In this document: positions 7,494 to 15,903 of the stretch, one piece after another
Layout: each line of letters opens with the position of its first letter
Position numbering within the stretch: the first letter of the stretch is position 1
DNA from: CAVTLG01 sp963802635
GTDB lineage: Bacteria > Chloroflexota > Ktedonobacteria > Ktedonobacterales > Ktedonobacteraceae
Assembly (NCBI GenBank): GCA_963802635.1
Contig: CAWDJJ010000001.1
Location: 1,550,001 to 1,614,000, forward strand
Direction: 5' to 3'
Length of the DNA: 64,000 nt
Notes under the pieces: model-generated
Told to the model about the DNA's origin: nothing
Seen by the model: only the letters and a program-made list of their open reading frames with translations
Databases searched by the model: none
Translations under genes and position numbers: made by a program

Positions 7494-9674
7494 ATGAGAC
7501 CGAAAGCAGAGCGAAGTTCTGACCATTTAAACGATCTTGTGGGACAAAATGACATTAACAAGTTTCGAACGGTAGATCGAGATCTTGGTCTTAATGTCAC
7601 AAAAATGCTTGCACAGCAGAGTAAGGAATTACGAAGTGAAATAGACACAAAAGCAGTAGCACCAAGCAAGAATACTGGAGGTGATCTCTATAGTGTGTCC
7701 GACAGCCTCGTCTCGCGTAACTTGCTCCCAGAGAGGGGCACGAAAAAAGTCCTGGGGCGTGACAACAAAGCGAAAATTACGCAGGCCTACAAGGAGGCTA
7801 GGGACCTTATGTGGCAAGCTGGGCAGGCTATTAAGAATCTCGATTCGAGTGGCGCAGCTTCCGATCCTGAAATGTTGAAGAAACAAGAAGAACTTATGAC
7901 GAGCTTTTTTAAAGCTTTAGCTCCCTTCAGAAAGATTGTGGAATACAAGGATAAGAGTGAATCCTCCCGTGTCCGTCGTAATGTGGATGAACTCATCAAA
8001 ACCCTGAACGTAGCTCTTGAGGCTATCAAGCATTCTGAACTTGTGTCAAAGCTCCCTATGGGTGTAAATAGGAAAGAGAATGGGGCATATACCATTGACC
8101 TATCACATTTTGAACCATCCGACCTGGCAAGGCTGAACCTATCAAGGCTAGGCGAATTTACATTTGATGTATCAAACAGAGAAGACCCTAAGTATTCACA
8201 CAAACTTCTATACTCACTTAGCGAGCATAAGATCTTCGTCCGAAACATTCTTAGAGAGGCCTATCTCCTCAAGACACATACCTATTCTGAACACGTTGCT
8301 GATCTCTATAAAGATGCCCTCAAATTCTATGCGACTCTCCAGCTTTATACAAAGCTAGATAAAACGGATCTCAAAATAAGCGATCTCGGAATATGGGTTA
8401 AAAGTGAGCGCAAGAAAGCTTCCGATTTATTAGAATATAATAGATCTTTAAACCCATTTGGAAAATCGTTAAAGAATTCAAATGTATATGATAGCGAAAT
8501 AGTAGAAAAAATGCAAATAAAACAATACGATAATTCTACTTTAATATTTCTTTATTCAGATAATAGAGTAGAAAGAGAAATTGCAGATGAAATGGTTGTT
8601 ACTCATGCATATCATGATCTATGGGCTAAGTATCAGGTGGAGCGGCCTGACACAGAAGAGTTCAATACTGATTATGCCAGGACTCAGGGAATAATTGAGA
8701 CGCGCATTGAAAACATAAAGCCTGAGGATCGTGAGGGTTTTCTCAACAATATGCGTGAGGTTAACCAGAGCTTGAGCCGTATCTCTCAAGCTCTGGCCAG
8801 AGCCGTGCCTGAAGCCAAGACCAAAGATAGTGTCAAAGACCGGATTGACGAAGAAGATCTCAACCCATTTCAGTTAGCCCTTAAGAAGGCAATCGTGGCA
8901 ACCAATGACCACGATCACTGGGCCTCCAAGCAGACTGCAGAGTATGAACATTACTTTGATTTTGATGACCCTTTGCTACAGGATAGCATGAAGCGAGTAA
9001 GAATAACAAAGGAAGATGTTGCCAGGGAATATCAGGATTTTTTAAAAAATGAATATGTTCGTCGTTTTATTGGTGGGGAATCAATAAACAATAGAGTATA
9101 TACTTATTCATCTGTTGATGCATTAAAAAACTATGAAGAATTAGTAAAGGCTAATGCAAAGTTAAAGCATAGATATGACCTACTCAGAAATGGTATTCCC
9201 CTAGTATCCATACCTAACCGTATCAATGGGCGAGAGGTTTATCCAACTCCTGGCAACCGCCTGAATTGCCTGATTCATGGCTTAACAAAGGTGAGTAATC
9301 CCGAATGGGAGTGGCCGAAGATAGTAAAAGTAGCTGCTCCCATAAGAGATGTGTTGGTAAATGCAGAGCTGGCTGAAGATGATAAGATGATTGATATGAA
9401 TGAGTTGCTGCCTGTGACTGATGACATGGTTGATATAGATCAGACGGCAGGACAACGAATCATTACGGAACTAACTCACAGTGGAGGGTTCGAGCCGAGC
9501 CGTGGTTTATGGATATATCAGTTTCGTTGGGAGGAAAAGCCATTGAAAACGTGGAGAATGCAATGCAACGAGGTGATCCCTAGAACCGAAACAAATCCCG
9601 ATAAGCCTCCGTACGCTTTGCGCCTGCGGTACAATGTGCATTTTGATGCAATGTCAGAGCCAAAGAAGAGGTAG
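7494..9674 (+). CDS. large hypothetical protein with C-terminal OTU-like cysteine protease signature
   Basis: 726 residues with no signal peptide or membrane segment. Residues 1-~570 are mainly helical and charged and match nothing I recognise. The last ~145 residues suggest an OTU-type cysteine peptidase: GNRLNCLIHGL puts a Cys at 592 at the start of a helix, and the chain ends LRLRYNVHFDAM with a His at 716, a 124-residue gap typical of OTU domains (family pattern: Cys in a GNCLF-like motif, His in an N-H-F/Y strand near the end). The usual Asp just before the Cys motif is not in place. Base composition drops in patches (about 8380-8600 and 9000-9190), suggesting acquired DNA. It could be an effector or toxin acting on ubiquitin-like or other isopeptide bonds; this is inference. 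Confidence 0.6.
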   Translation: MRPKAERSSDHLNDLVGQNDINKFRTVDRDLGLNVTKMLAQQSKELRSEIDTKAVAPSKNTGGDLYSVSDSLVSRNLLPERGTKKVLGRDNKAKITQAYKEARDLMWQAGQAIKNLDSSGAASDPEMLKKQEELMTSFFKALAPFRKIVEYKDKSESSRVRRNVDELIKTLNVALEAIKHSELVSKLPMGVNRKENGAYTIDLSHFEPSDLARLNLSRLGEFTFDVSNREDPKYSHKLLYSLSEHKIFVRNILREAYLLKTHTYSEHVADLYKDALKFYATLQLYTKLDKTDLKISDLGIWVKSERKKASDLLEYNRSLNPFGKSLKNSNVYDSEIVEKMQIKQYDNSTLIFLYSDNRVEREIADEMVVTHAYHDLWAKYQVERPDTEEFNTDYARTQGIIETRIENIKPEDREGFLNNMREVNQSLSRISQALARAVPEAKTKDSVKDRIDEEDLNPFQLALKKAIVATNDHDHWASKQTAEYEHYFDFDDPLLQDSMKRVRITKEDVAREYQDFLKNEYVRRFIGGESINNRVYTYSSVDALKNYEELVKANAKLKHRYDLLRNGIPLVSIPNRINGREVYPTPGNRLNCLIHGLTKVSNPEWEWPKIVKVAAPIRDVLVNAELAEDDKMIDMNELLPVTDDMVDIDQTAGQRIITELTHSGGFEPSRGLWIYQFRWEEKPLKTWRMQCNEVIPRTETNPDKPPYALRLRYNVHFDAMSEPKKR

Positions 9675-9708
9675 TACCAAACTAGCCATAACTGTTGCTT
9701 TGGTACCT

Positions 9709-9950
9709 TCTTTCTAGCTCGAAACTGCCATCTCCTGCACATTCACGCTCCCCACATATGCGCACACTTTATACAAGGAACATCGTGAGCACTCAGGATG
9801 TTGAGCATGGCAGATCTGGCGTCCATGCGTGATCAGGTTGACGTGCAGCGGATACACCCACTCTGGTGGCGTAATGCGTGCATAGATATTGGCATTGACC
9901 TTTGGCCCAATCAGTCCTAAACGGTGCGAGACGCGGTGAACGTGCGTATC
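9709..9950 (-). pseudogene. truncated copy of the 3' end of the endonuclease III gene
   Basis: These 242 bases are a near-identical direct repeat of 14963-15216, the last third of the nth gene plus its stop codon and first downstream bases. The copy has a 12-base internal deletion (after GCATAGATAT) and scattered substitutions, and lacks everything upstream, so it cannot encode an enzyme. Together with the intact gene it brackets 5.2 kb of accessory DNA. Confidence 0.9.
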
Positions 9951-10159
9951 TATCTATAAGCCTAGTTGTCGGAGTGGAAAAAGAGCATATCAGTTATCTT
10001 GAGATGTTATCTCGACTCATTGCTGATAATAACTAAAATGCTACACTAACGTTACTAAAAAAAAATCTATTCGTCTAATAGTTGGAGGAAAAATAAAGAG
10101 TCCATGTATAGCTGCAATAATGTTCTATCTAACACAAATTCAAAAGATATAGGAGGATA
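9951..10159. other. AT-rich intergenic stretch
   Basis: About 200 bases between the nth remnant and the next broken gene. It has a run of nine A (near 10060) and no coding sequence I can support. An AGGAGG site just before 10160 belongs to the following gene. Confidence 0.4.
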
Positions 10160-11094
10160 ATGCGAAAGCCTAATCCACAAACTCATCAGGCTTGTCGTTC
10201 TCTTCTTCAAAAAGCTGTGCGGCGCGGTAACACAGTGCTCACACATAAAATAGCTCACCATTTGCATAGTATTGGGGATACCGATTGGTTAAAAACGCGC
10301 ACAGCTATCATTACTTTTGAGGAATGCTGGCCTTTGGGTGTTAACTTATCTCTTACTAGTGACATTAAAGGCATTATTGATGCCTTGCTTAACGTAACGC
10401 AGATGGTTAAAGTAAAAGATGCAGCTGGTCTTGGTGTGCTGGCATACGAGTTTCGGAGGGTGATACCTCAGTCTTATCTGGAAGTCTTGAAGACCAACAT
10501 ATACAACAAGTAGCAGAAGCTATTAAGAATCCAAAAGATTTTTGGATCTGGGCCACTCAAAGTTGTTCGCAAGCTGATCAACAATTACTCATTCAATCAT
10601 CAATGAAGGCTTATCGGCGTGGGGGATGGCCGTGGGATAGAGCTTTGATTCAGGCCGCAGCTTATTTAGCAGTAACTGGCGGTGTACCGGAGGTTCACTT
10701 AACAGATCTGCCACCAATTGAAGTGCCGTTTTGGATAGGATTAGATAAACATACGCCCCAAGGTAAAAAAGCCCTCCAGGATACTGCAAGAAACTTTGGA
10801 GTACCAGCACGCCAACTAACATGGATAAGCTTCTATTGTGAAAGTGCACGTGCGAACGAAAGTACTGAATCCTATTGGTGGTCGAGAGAATGCTATTGGC
10901 GTTTAGACAAAGTAGGAGTAGATCAAGACAAAGCCTGCCAGATATGGGAAAAGGTTCAGCCCATTTTCATTAGTTTGTTAAAGGACGAAATAGACGCTCT
11001 ACAGAAGCATCTAGAATATCCTCTAGAAAATGTGACTGTCGTAGAAAACGAAAAATGCTCATCAGCTCAGCAAATTCGTCTACCAGATTTCTAA
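10160..11094 (+). pseudogene. frameshifted protein, possibly related to the RarA/MgsA C-terminal domain
   Basis: Two reading frames join into one protein of about 310 residues. The first (to 10513) begins after a strong AGGAGG site and reads LLQKAVRRGNTVLTHKIAHHL and ITFEECWPLG; the second is open from about 10450 (EGDTSVLSGSLEDQH) and continues through WPWDRALIQAAAYLAVTGG to the stop at 11094. The pattern of a helical bundle with EEC-W and W-D-ALI-A-AYLA vaguely resembles the helical C-terminal domain of MgsA/RarA-type AAA proteins, without any ATPase part. The frame changes between 10440 and 10510. Family assignment is weak; the frameshift is clear. Confidence 0.5.
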
Positions 11095-11179
11095 CTAAAC
11101 CTATCTTGCAAAAAGGGAGAGATTTGTAGGAATCTCTAGTCTCAATAGGTTGGCTGTCTTCAAAAAATCAAGGGGGGTT

Positions 11180-11750
11180 ATGATAGTAGGTAAAGATATC
11201 GAAAGCCTCGTCAATCTTTTGGTGAGCCGGGGTGTGTTTCTCTTTCATGCCTGTCAATTCATTAAAGGCCATCCCTGAAATTGACAGAATTTTTGAGCAT
11301 CCTGCATGTACAGGTTATCCCAAAAGCGCTTTGGTAAAGTATAAACCAAGACTGCGAGAGGAATTTGGATGTGCTAGACCGTGTGATCCTGACATTAGTT
11401 GTAATGTGACGGAAGGGAAATTACCGCTGAAATATATAAAAAGAGTTGTTGTTGATCCTTACATAATATCAGGTAAACCGTTACGAAATTGGGTTGCCGA
11501 GATATGCCCTTCTAAAGCTGATCACCTTATTCAGGAGAGAGTATCTAGAAGGAAACATCTCTATAACGAACTTGCTAGATTTATAATCAAGAATGTTTCT
11601 ATTTTAGAGTTATCTCAAAACTCATATGTAAGCGAGGATTTGAGCAAATGGGCACAAGAAATAATTGAAAAGCGCTTAGAATATCAATTTGCTCGTTTTG
11701 CCAGCTATCTTCGTAACGGAACACTACTCAAGAATCCTCGATTAAAGTAA
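11180..11750 (+). pseudogene. hypothetical protein, probably frameshifted near its start
   Basis: A GTG at 11232 opens a 172-residue frame (NSLKAIPEIDRIFEHPAC to LLKNPRLK), but has no ribosome site. A better start is ATG 11180 right after AAGGGGGG, reading IVGKDIESLVNLLVSRGV-FLFHACQF before hitting a stop at about 11278; the two frames overlap over 11232-11278 and a +1 change there would give one protein of about 190 residues. I do not recognise the family. The gene lies inside the island bounded by the nth repeats and just left of the insertion sequence. Confidence 0.4.
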
Positions 11751-11800
11751 TAATGTCAACCAGTATAACTGCTAAGAACAGGGCTACATAACTCACATAC

Positions 11801-11806
11801 ATATGA
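11801..11806. repeat. target-site duplication, left copy (ATATGA)
   Basis: ATATGA directly abuts the left inverted repeat of the insertion sequence and recurs at 13602-13607 directly after the right end. Confidence 0.85.
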
Positions 11807-13601
11807 CTCATGGTTCGCTCAAATTTTGACGAGATTTCAAAATTGTAATACACTACAAGCATGAAAGAAACGTTGAACATTGAAACTGAACGTGTAGATG
11901 ATATTGCGCTGTTACTAGCACACATGCAGCGCATGAATATATCTGAGCTGCTAGATAAGCATATCCCAGTTCATGGCAATCGGAAGGGATTAAGCGTAGG
12001 GAATGTGACGATGGTTTGGCTCTCCCATATCCTTTCAGAAGCGGATCATAAAATGCACCATGTACAAGAGTGGGCAATGCGACGAAAAGAAATACTACGT
12101 GGCTGCGGGTTGAAGACGCTTGAACAACAAGATATGACAGATGATCGTCTTGCAGATATTTTACATGCTCTAAGCAGCGATATCCATTGGACAGCATTTG
12201 AACAGGATTTGATGGGAAGCCTGGTACGAGTGTATGATATGCAAAAAGCACGGATACGTGTTGATACGACCAGCGTCATGAGTTATGCTGAAGTGAGTGA
12301 ACAGGGATTACTGCAATTCGGGCACAGCAAAGACCATCGACCTGACCTGCCACAACTCAAACTGGTGCTCGCAAGTTTGGATCCTTTGGGAATGCCATTG
12401 GCGACAGAAGTGATTTCGGGTGAAAAGGCAGATGACCCGGTGTACCTGCCGATCATAAAGCGGGTGCGTGAAGGACTCAAAAGGGAAGGACTGTTGTATA
12501 TAGGAGATTGCAAGATGGCAGCATTTCAAACGCGTGCGACCATTCAATCATCGAAAGACTTTTATTTATGCCCTCTTTCAGCCATACACATCTCATCACA
12601 GCAACTCCAGCAAGAAGTAGATACCTTGAGAAAGAACGGAGATCCGCTCATAAAGGTTGAACGCATGAATGAGAAAAATGAGCATATTTGTATTGCTCAA
12701 GGATATGAAATGAGCCAAGAGCTGGATAGCGAGAGAGATGGGCAGATATCTGCATGGACGGAACGCCGATTGCTGATCCAATCAACAAGTGGAGCAGAAG
12801 GAGCGAAGCGTTCTTTGCTAGAACGCTTAGAAAAAGCAGAGCAAGCTATACAGGAGCTATTGGTGAGAAAGCAAGGAAAGCAGCGCCTAAAAACACGTGT
12901 GGAAGTAGAGAGAGCCATACAAGAGGTGTTAAAGATATTTCGCGTGGAAGATTTATTAGAGATTGCTATTTATGAAGAAAAGCGGGAAATACCAGTTCGT
13001 ACTTATAGAGGAAAAATCTCCTCAGCACATCAAGAGAGCCTTTTTACGATCAAGAGTGCACGAGTGGAAAAAGCACTCGAGTATACTATAAGTCATCTGA
13101 GCTGGCGTGTCTATGTTACGAATCAGGAAAAAGAATATCTTTCTTTAGAACAAGCTGTAGAGGCATACTATGATGAATATCTTGTTCGAGCGGTGCTTCG
13201 GGCGCCTCAAAGGACATCCTTTCTCATTGGCTCCTCTCTATGTGCAGCGTGATGATCATCGAGTAGGATTAGTGCGCTTGTTGACGATTGCTTTGCGTGT
13301 TTTAACGCTATTGGAAGGTGTCGTTCGTCAACGTTTACAAGAGCTGAAGGGAGAGCTTGCCGGACTCTACGCAGGAAATCCCAAACGTCGCACGAATCAA
13401 CCGACTGCGGAACGATTATTGGAAGCCTTCCATGAAGTGACGCTTACCATCGTTCGTGCTCCTGGGTTCATACAGCGCCATATTACGCCGCTTTCTTCTC
13501 TTCAGCAAGAAATTTTAACGTTATTAGGCTTTACGCCTGTCATCTATTCTCAATTGGCGGATGATTTTTAATTTCCATCTGGAAAATGAGCGAACCATGA
13601 G
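11807..13601 (+). mobile_element. IS1634-type (IS4 superfamily) insertion sequence, 1795 bp, inactive
   Basis: The element begins CTCATGGTTCGCTCA at 11807 and ends with the exact reverse complement of those 15 bases at 13601; the next few bases continue as imperfect repeat. A 6-base direct duplication ATATGA flanks it. Size, duplication length and transposase type fit the IS1634 group. The single transposase gene is frameshifted just before its catalytic Glu, so the copy should be dead unless complemented. A lone end of the same type is seen at 51427-51445. Confidence 0.9.
11861..13571 (+). pseudogene. IS1634 family transposase, frameshifted
   Basis: DDE transposase of about 570 residues in two frames. 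Frame one (11861-13252) has the N-terminal domain, the first catalytic Asp in IRVDTTSVMSY followed by FGHSKDHRPDLPQLK (family signature), the second Asp in LYIGDCKMAA and the insertion region. Around 13187 one extra C in CTTGTTCGAG shifts the frame; the second frame continues ERCFGRLKGHPFSLAPLYVQR, carrying the catalytic Glu/Arg helix, and stops at 13571. Without the insertion the protein reads YYDEYLV-ERCFGRLKGH without a break. Confidence 0.9.
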
Positions 13602-13607
13602 ATATGA
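13602..13607. repeat. target-site duplication, right copy (ATATGA)
   Basis: Matches the left copy at 11801-11806. The 165 bases that follow, up to the next gene, contain a short open frame beginning at 13608 without a ribosome site; I see no support for it as a gene. Confidence 0.85.
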
Positions 13608-13772
13608 ATGAAGTCTTTGCCACAATCACACCGCCGAGGGGGATTTATCCTCTACAGTTGGATTGATCAGCAGGTATGGGTGGCAGATCTACCATCCAGG
13701 AATCGGAATGTGGTTGCTGTACAAGGGACAGCAAGTGCACATTTGTGGGAAACGTTGATGTTCAAGAAGCTG

Positions 13773-14279
13773 CTATTCCAGGTATTGAGAAGATATCTCT
13801 TCTAATGCTGCCAAATTTTGAAGGTCCTGGTCTGACCAGATAGACCACCTCGGTTTCGAGTGAAAAGTCTGCTGTAGTTCATACTTGTTATCCAGTATGC
13901 TACCACCAACAAAGATGTTGCGTCTTTTAAATGGCTCAGGTGTAGTCGAAAGTAGCCAATCACGCTGAGATAACAGCCATGAGTGGAACCAGGGGTGTTC
14001 GAGCTTGTAATCCTGCTTATGGGTCCATGCAGGACAAGGAAAGGAAGTTCTGAAGCAAAGTTCCTCTACGGCTGCGGCAAGAAAAGCAGCCCAACGTTTT
14101 CCCTCTGTGGTTGTGGGAGGTGCAGGCGGTATGCTAATCAGATCCTGGCGACGATCTACTGCGTAGCGCCACCAATCATGGAGAAAGCACCCAAAGGCGA
14201 ACCAGGGATCTTCCCCTTGATCTATGGATGCCACAGCATCGGCTACAGAGTGTATTGGGTATGGAAGTGGAGTTGCCAT
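13773..14279 (-). CDS. hypothetical protein, possible partner of the upstream nucleotidyltransferase
   Basis: 168 residues from ATG 14279, which has AAAGAGA eight bases upstream; a TTG seven codons earlier is a weaker alternative. Soluble and Trp-rich: DPWFAFGCFLHDWWRYAVD near residue 25, then a Pro-rich turn, a central helix FLAAAVEELCFRTSFPCPAW and HPWFHSWLLSQRDWLL. Proteins with this W-F-AFG-FL-DWW pattern are, in my recollection, often encoded beside DUF6036-type nucleotidyltransferases, as here (139 bases downstream of one, same strand). Function unknown; toxin-antitoxin or similar two-gene unit is an inference from context. Confidence 0.5.
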   Translation of the reverse strand: MATPLPYPIHSVADAVASIDQGEDPWFAFGCFLHDWWRYAVDRRQDLISIPPAPPTTTEGKRWAAFLAAAVEELCFRTSFPCPAWTHKQDYKLEHPWFHSWLLSQRDWLLSTTPEPFKRRNIFVGGSILDNKYELQQTFHSKPRWSIWSDQDLQNLAALEEISSQYLE

Positions 14280-14418
14280 CGTTATCTCTTTTTCTTGCAA
14301 GGTTTTTACCTTTCACTACTATTATATCTCAAACTAGAATATCTCTGTCGGACGATATGCACATAATGAGTTCCAGAAATCTGTGAACAATCGCATGTTC
14401 CCAACACATCCTTTTTCG

Positions 14419-14937
14419 CTAGCCCGAGAAACAACGATCTATGGCTTGAGTTGTGTACTCGCTTCTTAAACGAAATTGAGTGTCTGGGATGTACAGGTTT
14501 ACGATCTCCCAGGCTTGTGTCTGTGTCTGTATATTGAGCCGCTGAGCTATCGCCAGGATGTCACGGTCATCCTGAGCGCGTCCCGAAAAGAGCTTCAGCG
14601 CCAGAATATATTCAAGCTCGGGAACGTAAACAGCCAGATTGGCAAAGGTTTTCCAATGCTTTGGTACTTTGGGTTTTCCGATTTGATCGACGACGATGGT
14701 AACATCGTCATTTAACCACGCAGGAGGAAGTTGCTTTTCTTTTGCTACCAACGTGATTGCATACTGGACTGCCTGATATGTGGATCGATCATTTGTTGCA
14801 ATGATGACATCGATATCCTGGGTTGATTTTCGGTTGCCTATTTGCGTAACCATGAGCGCGCCTCCCAAGAGAATAATGGCTGTTTTAATCTGCATGTCTG
14901 CAGAGTTTCTGGCCCAGAAAGCCAAGAGCCTGTTCAA
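14419..14937 (-). CDS. nucleotidyltransferase-like protein (DUF6036/AbiEii-like)
   Basis: 172 residues from a TTG. The signature IILLGGALMVTQIGNRKSTQDIDVIIA matches the minimal nucleotidyltransferase fold: a Gly-Gly turn then, about 17 residues on, the D-x-D metal-binding pair. Later, ELEYILALKLFSGRAQDDRDI has the helix and Lys/Asp pattern typical of the AbiEii/DUF6036/DUF1814 group. Such proteins often act in toxin-antitoxin or abortive-infection pairs. The start lies only 25 bases from the nth repeat boundary and lacks a good ribosome site, so the original N terminus may have been cut by the rearrangement. An alternative start is ATG at the MQIKTAII position (~14895). Confidence 0.65.
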   Translation of the reverse strand: MNRLLAFWARNSADMQIKTAIILLGGALMVTQIGNRKSTQDIDVIIATNDRSTYQAVQYAITLVAKEKQLPPAWLNDDVTIVVDQIGKPKVPKHWKTFANLAVYVPELEYILALKLFSGRAQDDRDILAIAQRLNIQTQTQAWEIVNLYIPDTQFRLRSEYTTQAIDRCFSG

Positions 14938-14962
14938 TTTGTAACCTATCTATAATCTTCCC

Positions 14963-15216
14963 TCTTTCTAGCTCGAAACAGCCGTCTCCTGCACATTCAC
15001 GCTCCCCACATATGCGCACACTTTATACAGGGAACATTGTGAGCACTCAGGACGTTGAGCATGACAGATCTGGCGTCCATGCGTGATCAGGTTGACATGC
15101 AGCGGATACACCCACTCTGGTGGCGTAATGCGTGCATAGATATCGTGTGCTTGATTGGCATTGACCTTTGGCCCAATCAGTCCTAAACGCTGCGAGGTGC
15201 GGAATACGTGCGTATC
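14963..15216 (-). repeat. direct repeat, parent copy of the nth 3' segment
   Basis: This stretch of nth and its first downstream bases is the intact counterpart of 9709-9950. The repeat starts in TCTTTCTAGCTCG just beyond the stop codon and ends in ACGTGCGTATC. Confidence 0.85.
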
Positions 15217-15693
15217 GACAGGCATGGCAGGCCAATCCAGATGAAACATCAAAACGCAGGCCGCTGTTTTCGGTCCAACTCCTGGTAGTTGCCGAAGATA
15301 ACGCCAGGCTTCTTTTGTGGTACGCTTCGTAAGTTCATCATACAGATACTCCGCGAGCGTTTTTGTGCCTCCCTGGTCCTGTTGCTGTTCCGTGAGCGTC
15401 TGTAAAACATCCTGAATGCGCACTGATTTAATCATAGCCAATCCTCCACACTTAATAGCGGCAGCAATTTTATCCGTTGCGGCATCCCGCACAGCTTCCC
15501 AGGTAGGAAACGCCATAACCAACTGCTGGTAGGCGCGTCCCGAATTAAGGTCCGAGGTATGCTGGGAGAGGATGGTTGCGATTAACCCTCCGAGTGGATC
15601 ATGGTCTGGTTCGTTCGCAGGCTCACCATATGTCTCTATCAGTTTTTCGTACACTCTGGTTAAATGAAGTGTGGGTATAATTGATGTTGCCAT
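14968..15693 (-). CDS. nth: endonuclease III (DNA glycosylase/AP lyase)
   Basis: 241 residues. Base-excision repair glycosylase with an AP-lyase activity for oxidised pyrimidines. The helix-hairpin-helix LPGVGPKTAACVL carries the catalytic Lys, and VDTHVFR holds the catalytic Asp about 20 residues later. The C-terminal [4Fe-4S] motif is intact: CHAQRPECSQCSLYKVC (C-x6-C-x2-C-x5-C). Start ATG 15693 follows AGGG; an ATG ten codons upstream has no ribosome site. The 3' 254 bases are duplicated at 9709-9950. Not in an operon; a TTGCAT-N17-TAGAAT promoter lies just upstream. Confidence 0.93.
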   Translation of the reverse strand: MATSIIPTLHLTRVYEKLIETYGEPANEPDHDPLGGLIATILSQHTSDLNSGRAYQQLVMAFPTWEAVRDAATDKIAAAIKCGGLAMIKSVRIQDVLQTLTEQQQDQGGTKTLAEYLYDELTKRTTKEAWRYLRQLPGVGPKTAACVLMFHLDWPAMPVDTHVFRTSQRLGLIGPKVNANQAHDIYARITPPEWVYPLHVNLITHGRQICHAQRPECSQCSLYKVCAYVGSVNVQETAVSS

Positions 15694-15724
15694 GCCCTTT
15701 TCCCTATCTAATGGTAATGCCATT

Positions 15725-15753
15725 ATTCTAGCGTCGCTATCTTATCTATGCAA
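15725..15753 (-). promoter_or_regulatory. candidate nth promoter, TTGCAT-N17-TAGAAT
   Basis: On the minus strand TTGCAT (15748-15753) and TAGAAT (15725-15730) are 17 bases apart, giving a start site about 25 bases before the nth ATG. The whole 31-base block recurs with four changes at 24453-24483. Confidence 0.55.
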
Positions 15754-15903
15754 GCAAGACACTGCATTCATCATTTTTTGCTATAGATTGACGATTTCAG
15801 CCAGTTCTAGTCAAAACTCCTGACTGGCTCGCTGCCCTCGGCTATCTTCCAGTTGCTTAGCTGCTCTATTTGTTTCATGGATTTAAATCTTGCCTTAATG
15901 CAT

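Noticed and set aside
13608..13805. 65-residue frame right of the insertion sequence
   Set aside because: No ribosome site, no recognisable content and it overlaps the end of the minus-strand gene at 13773.
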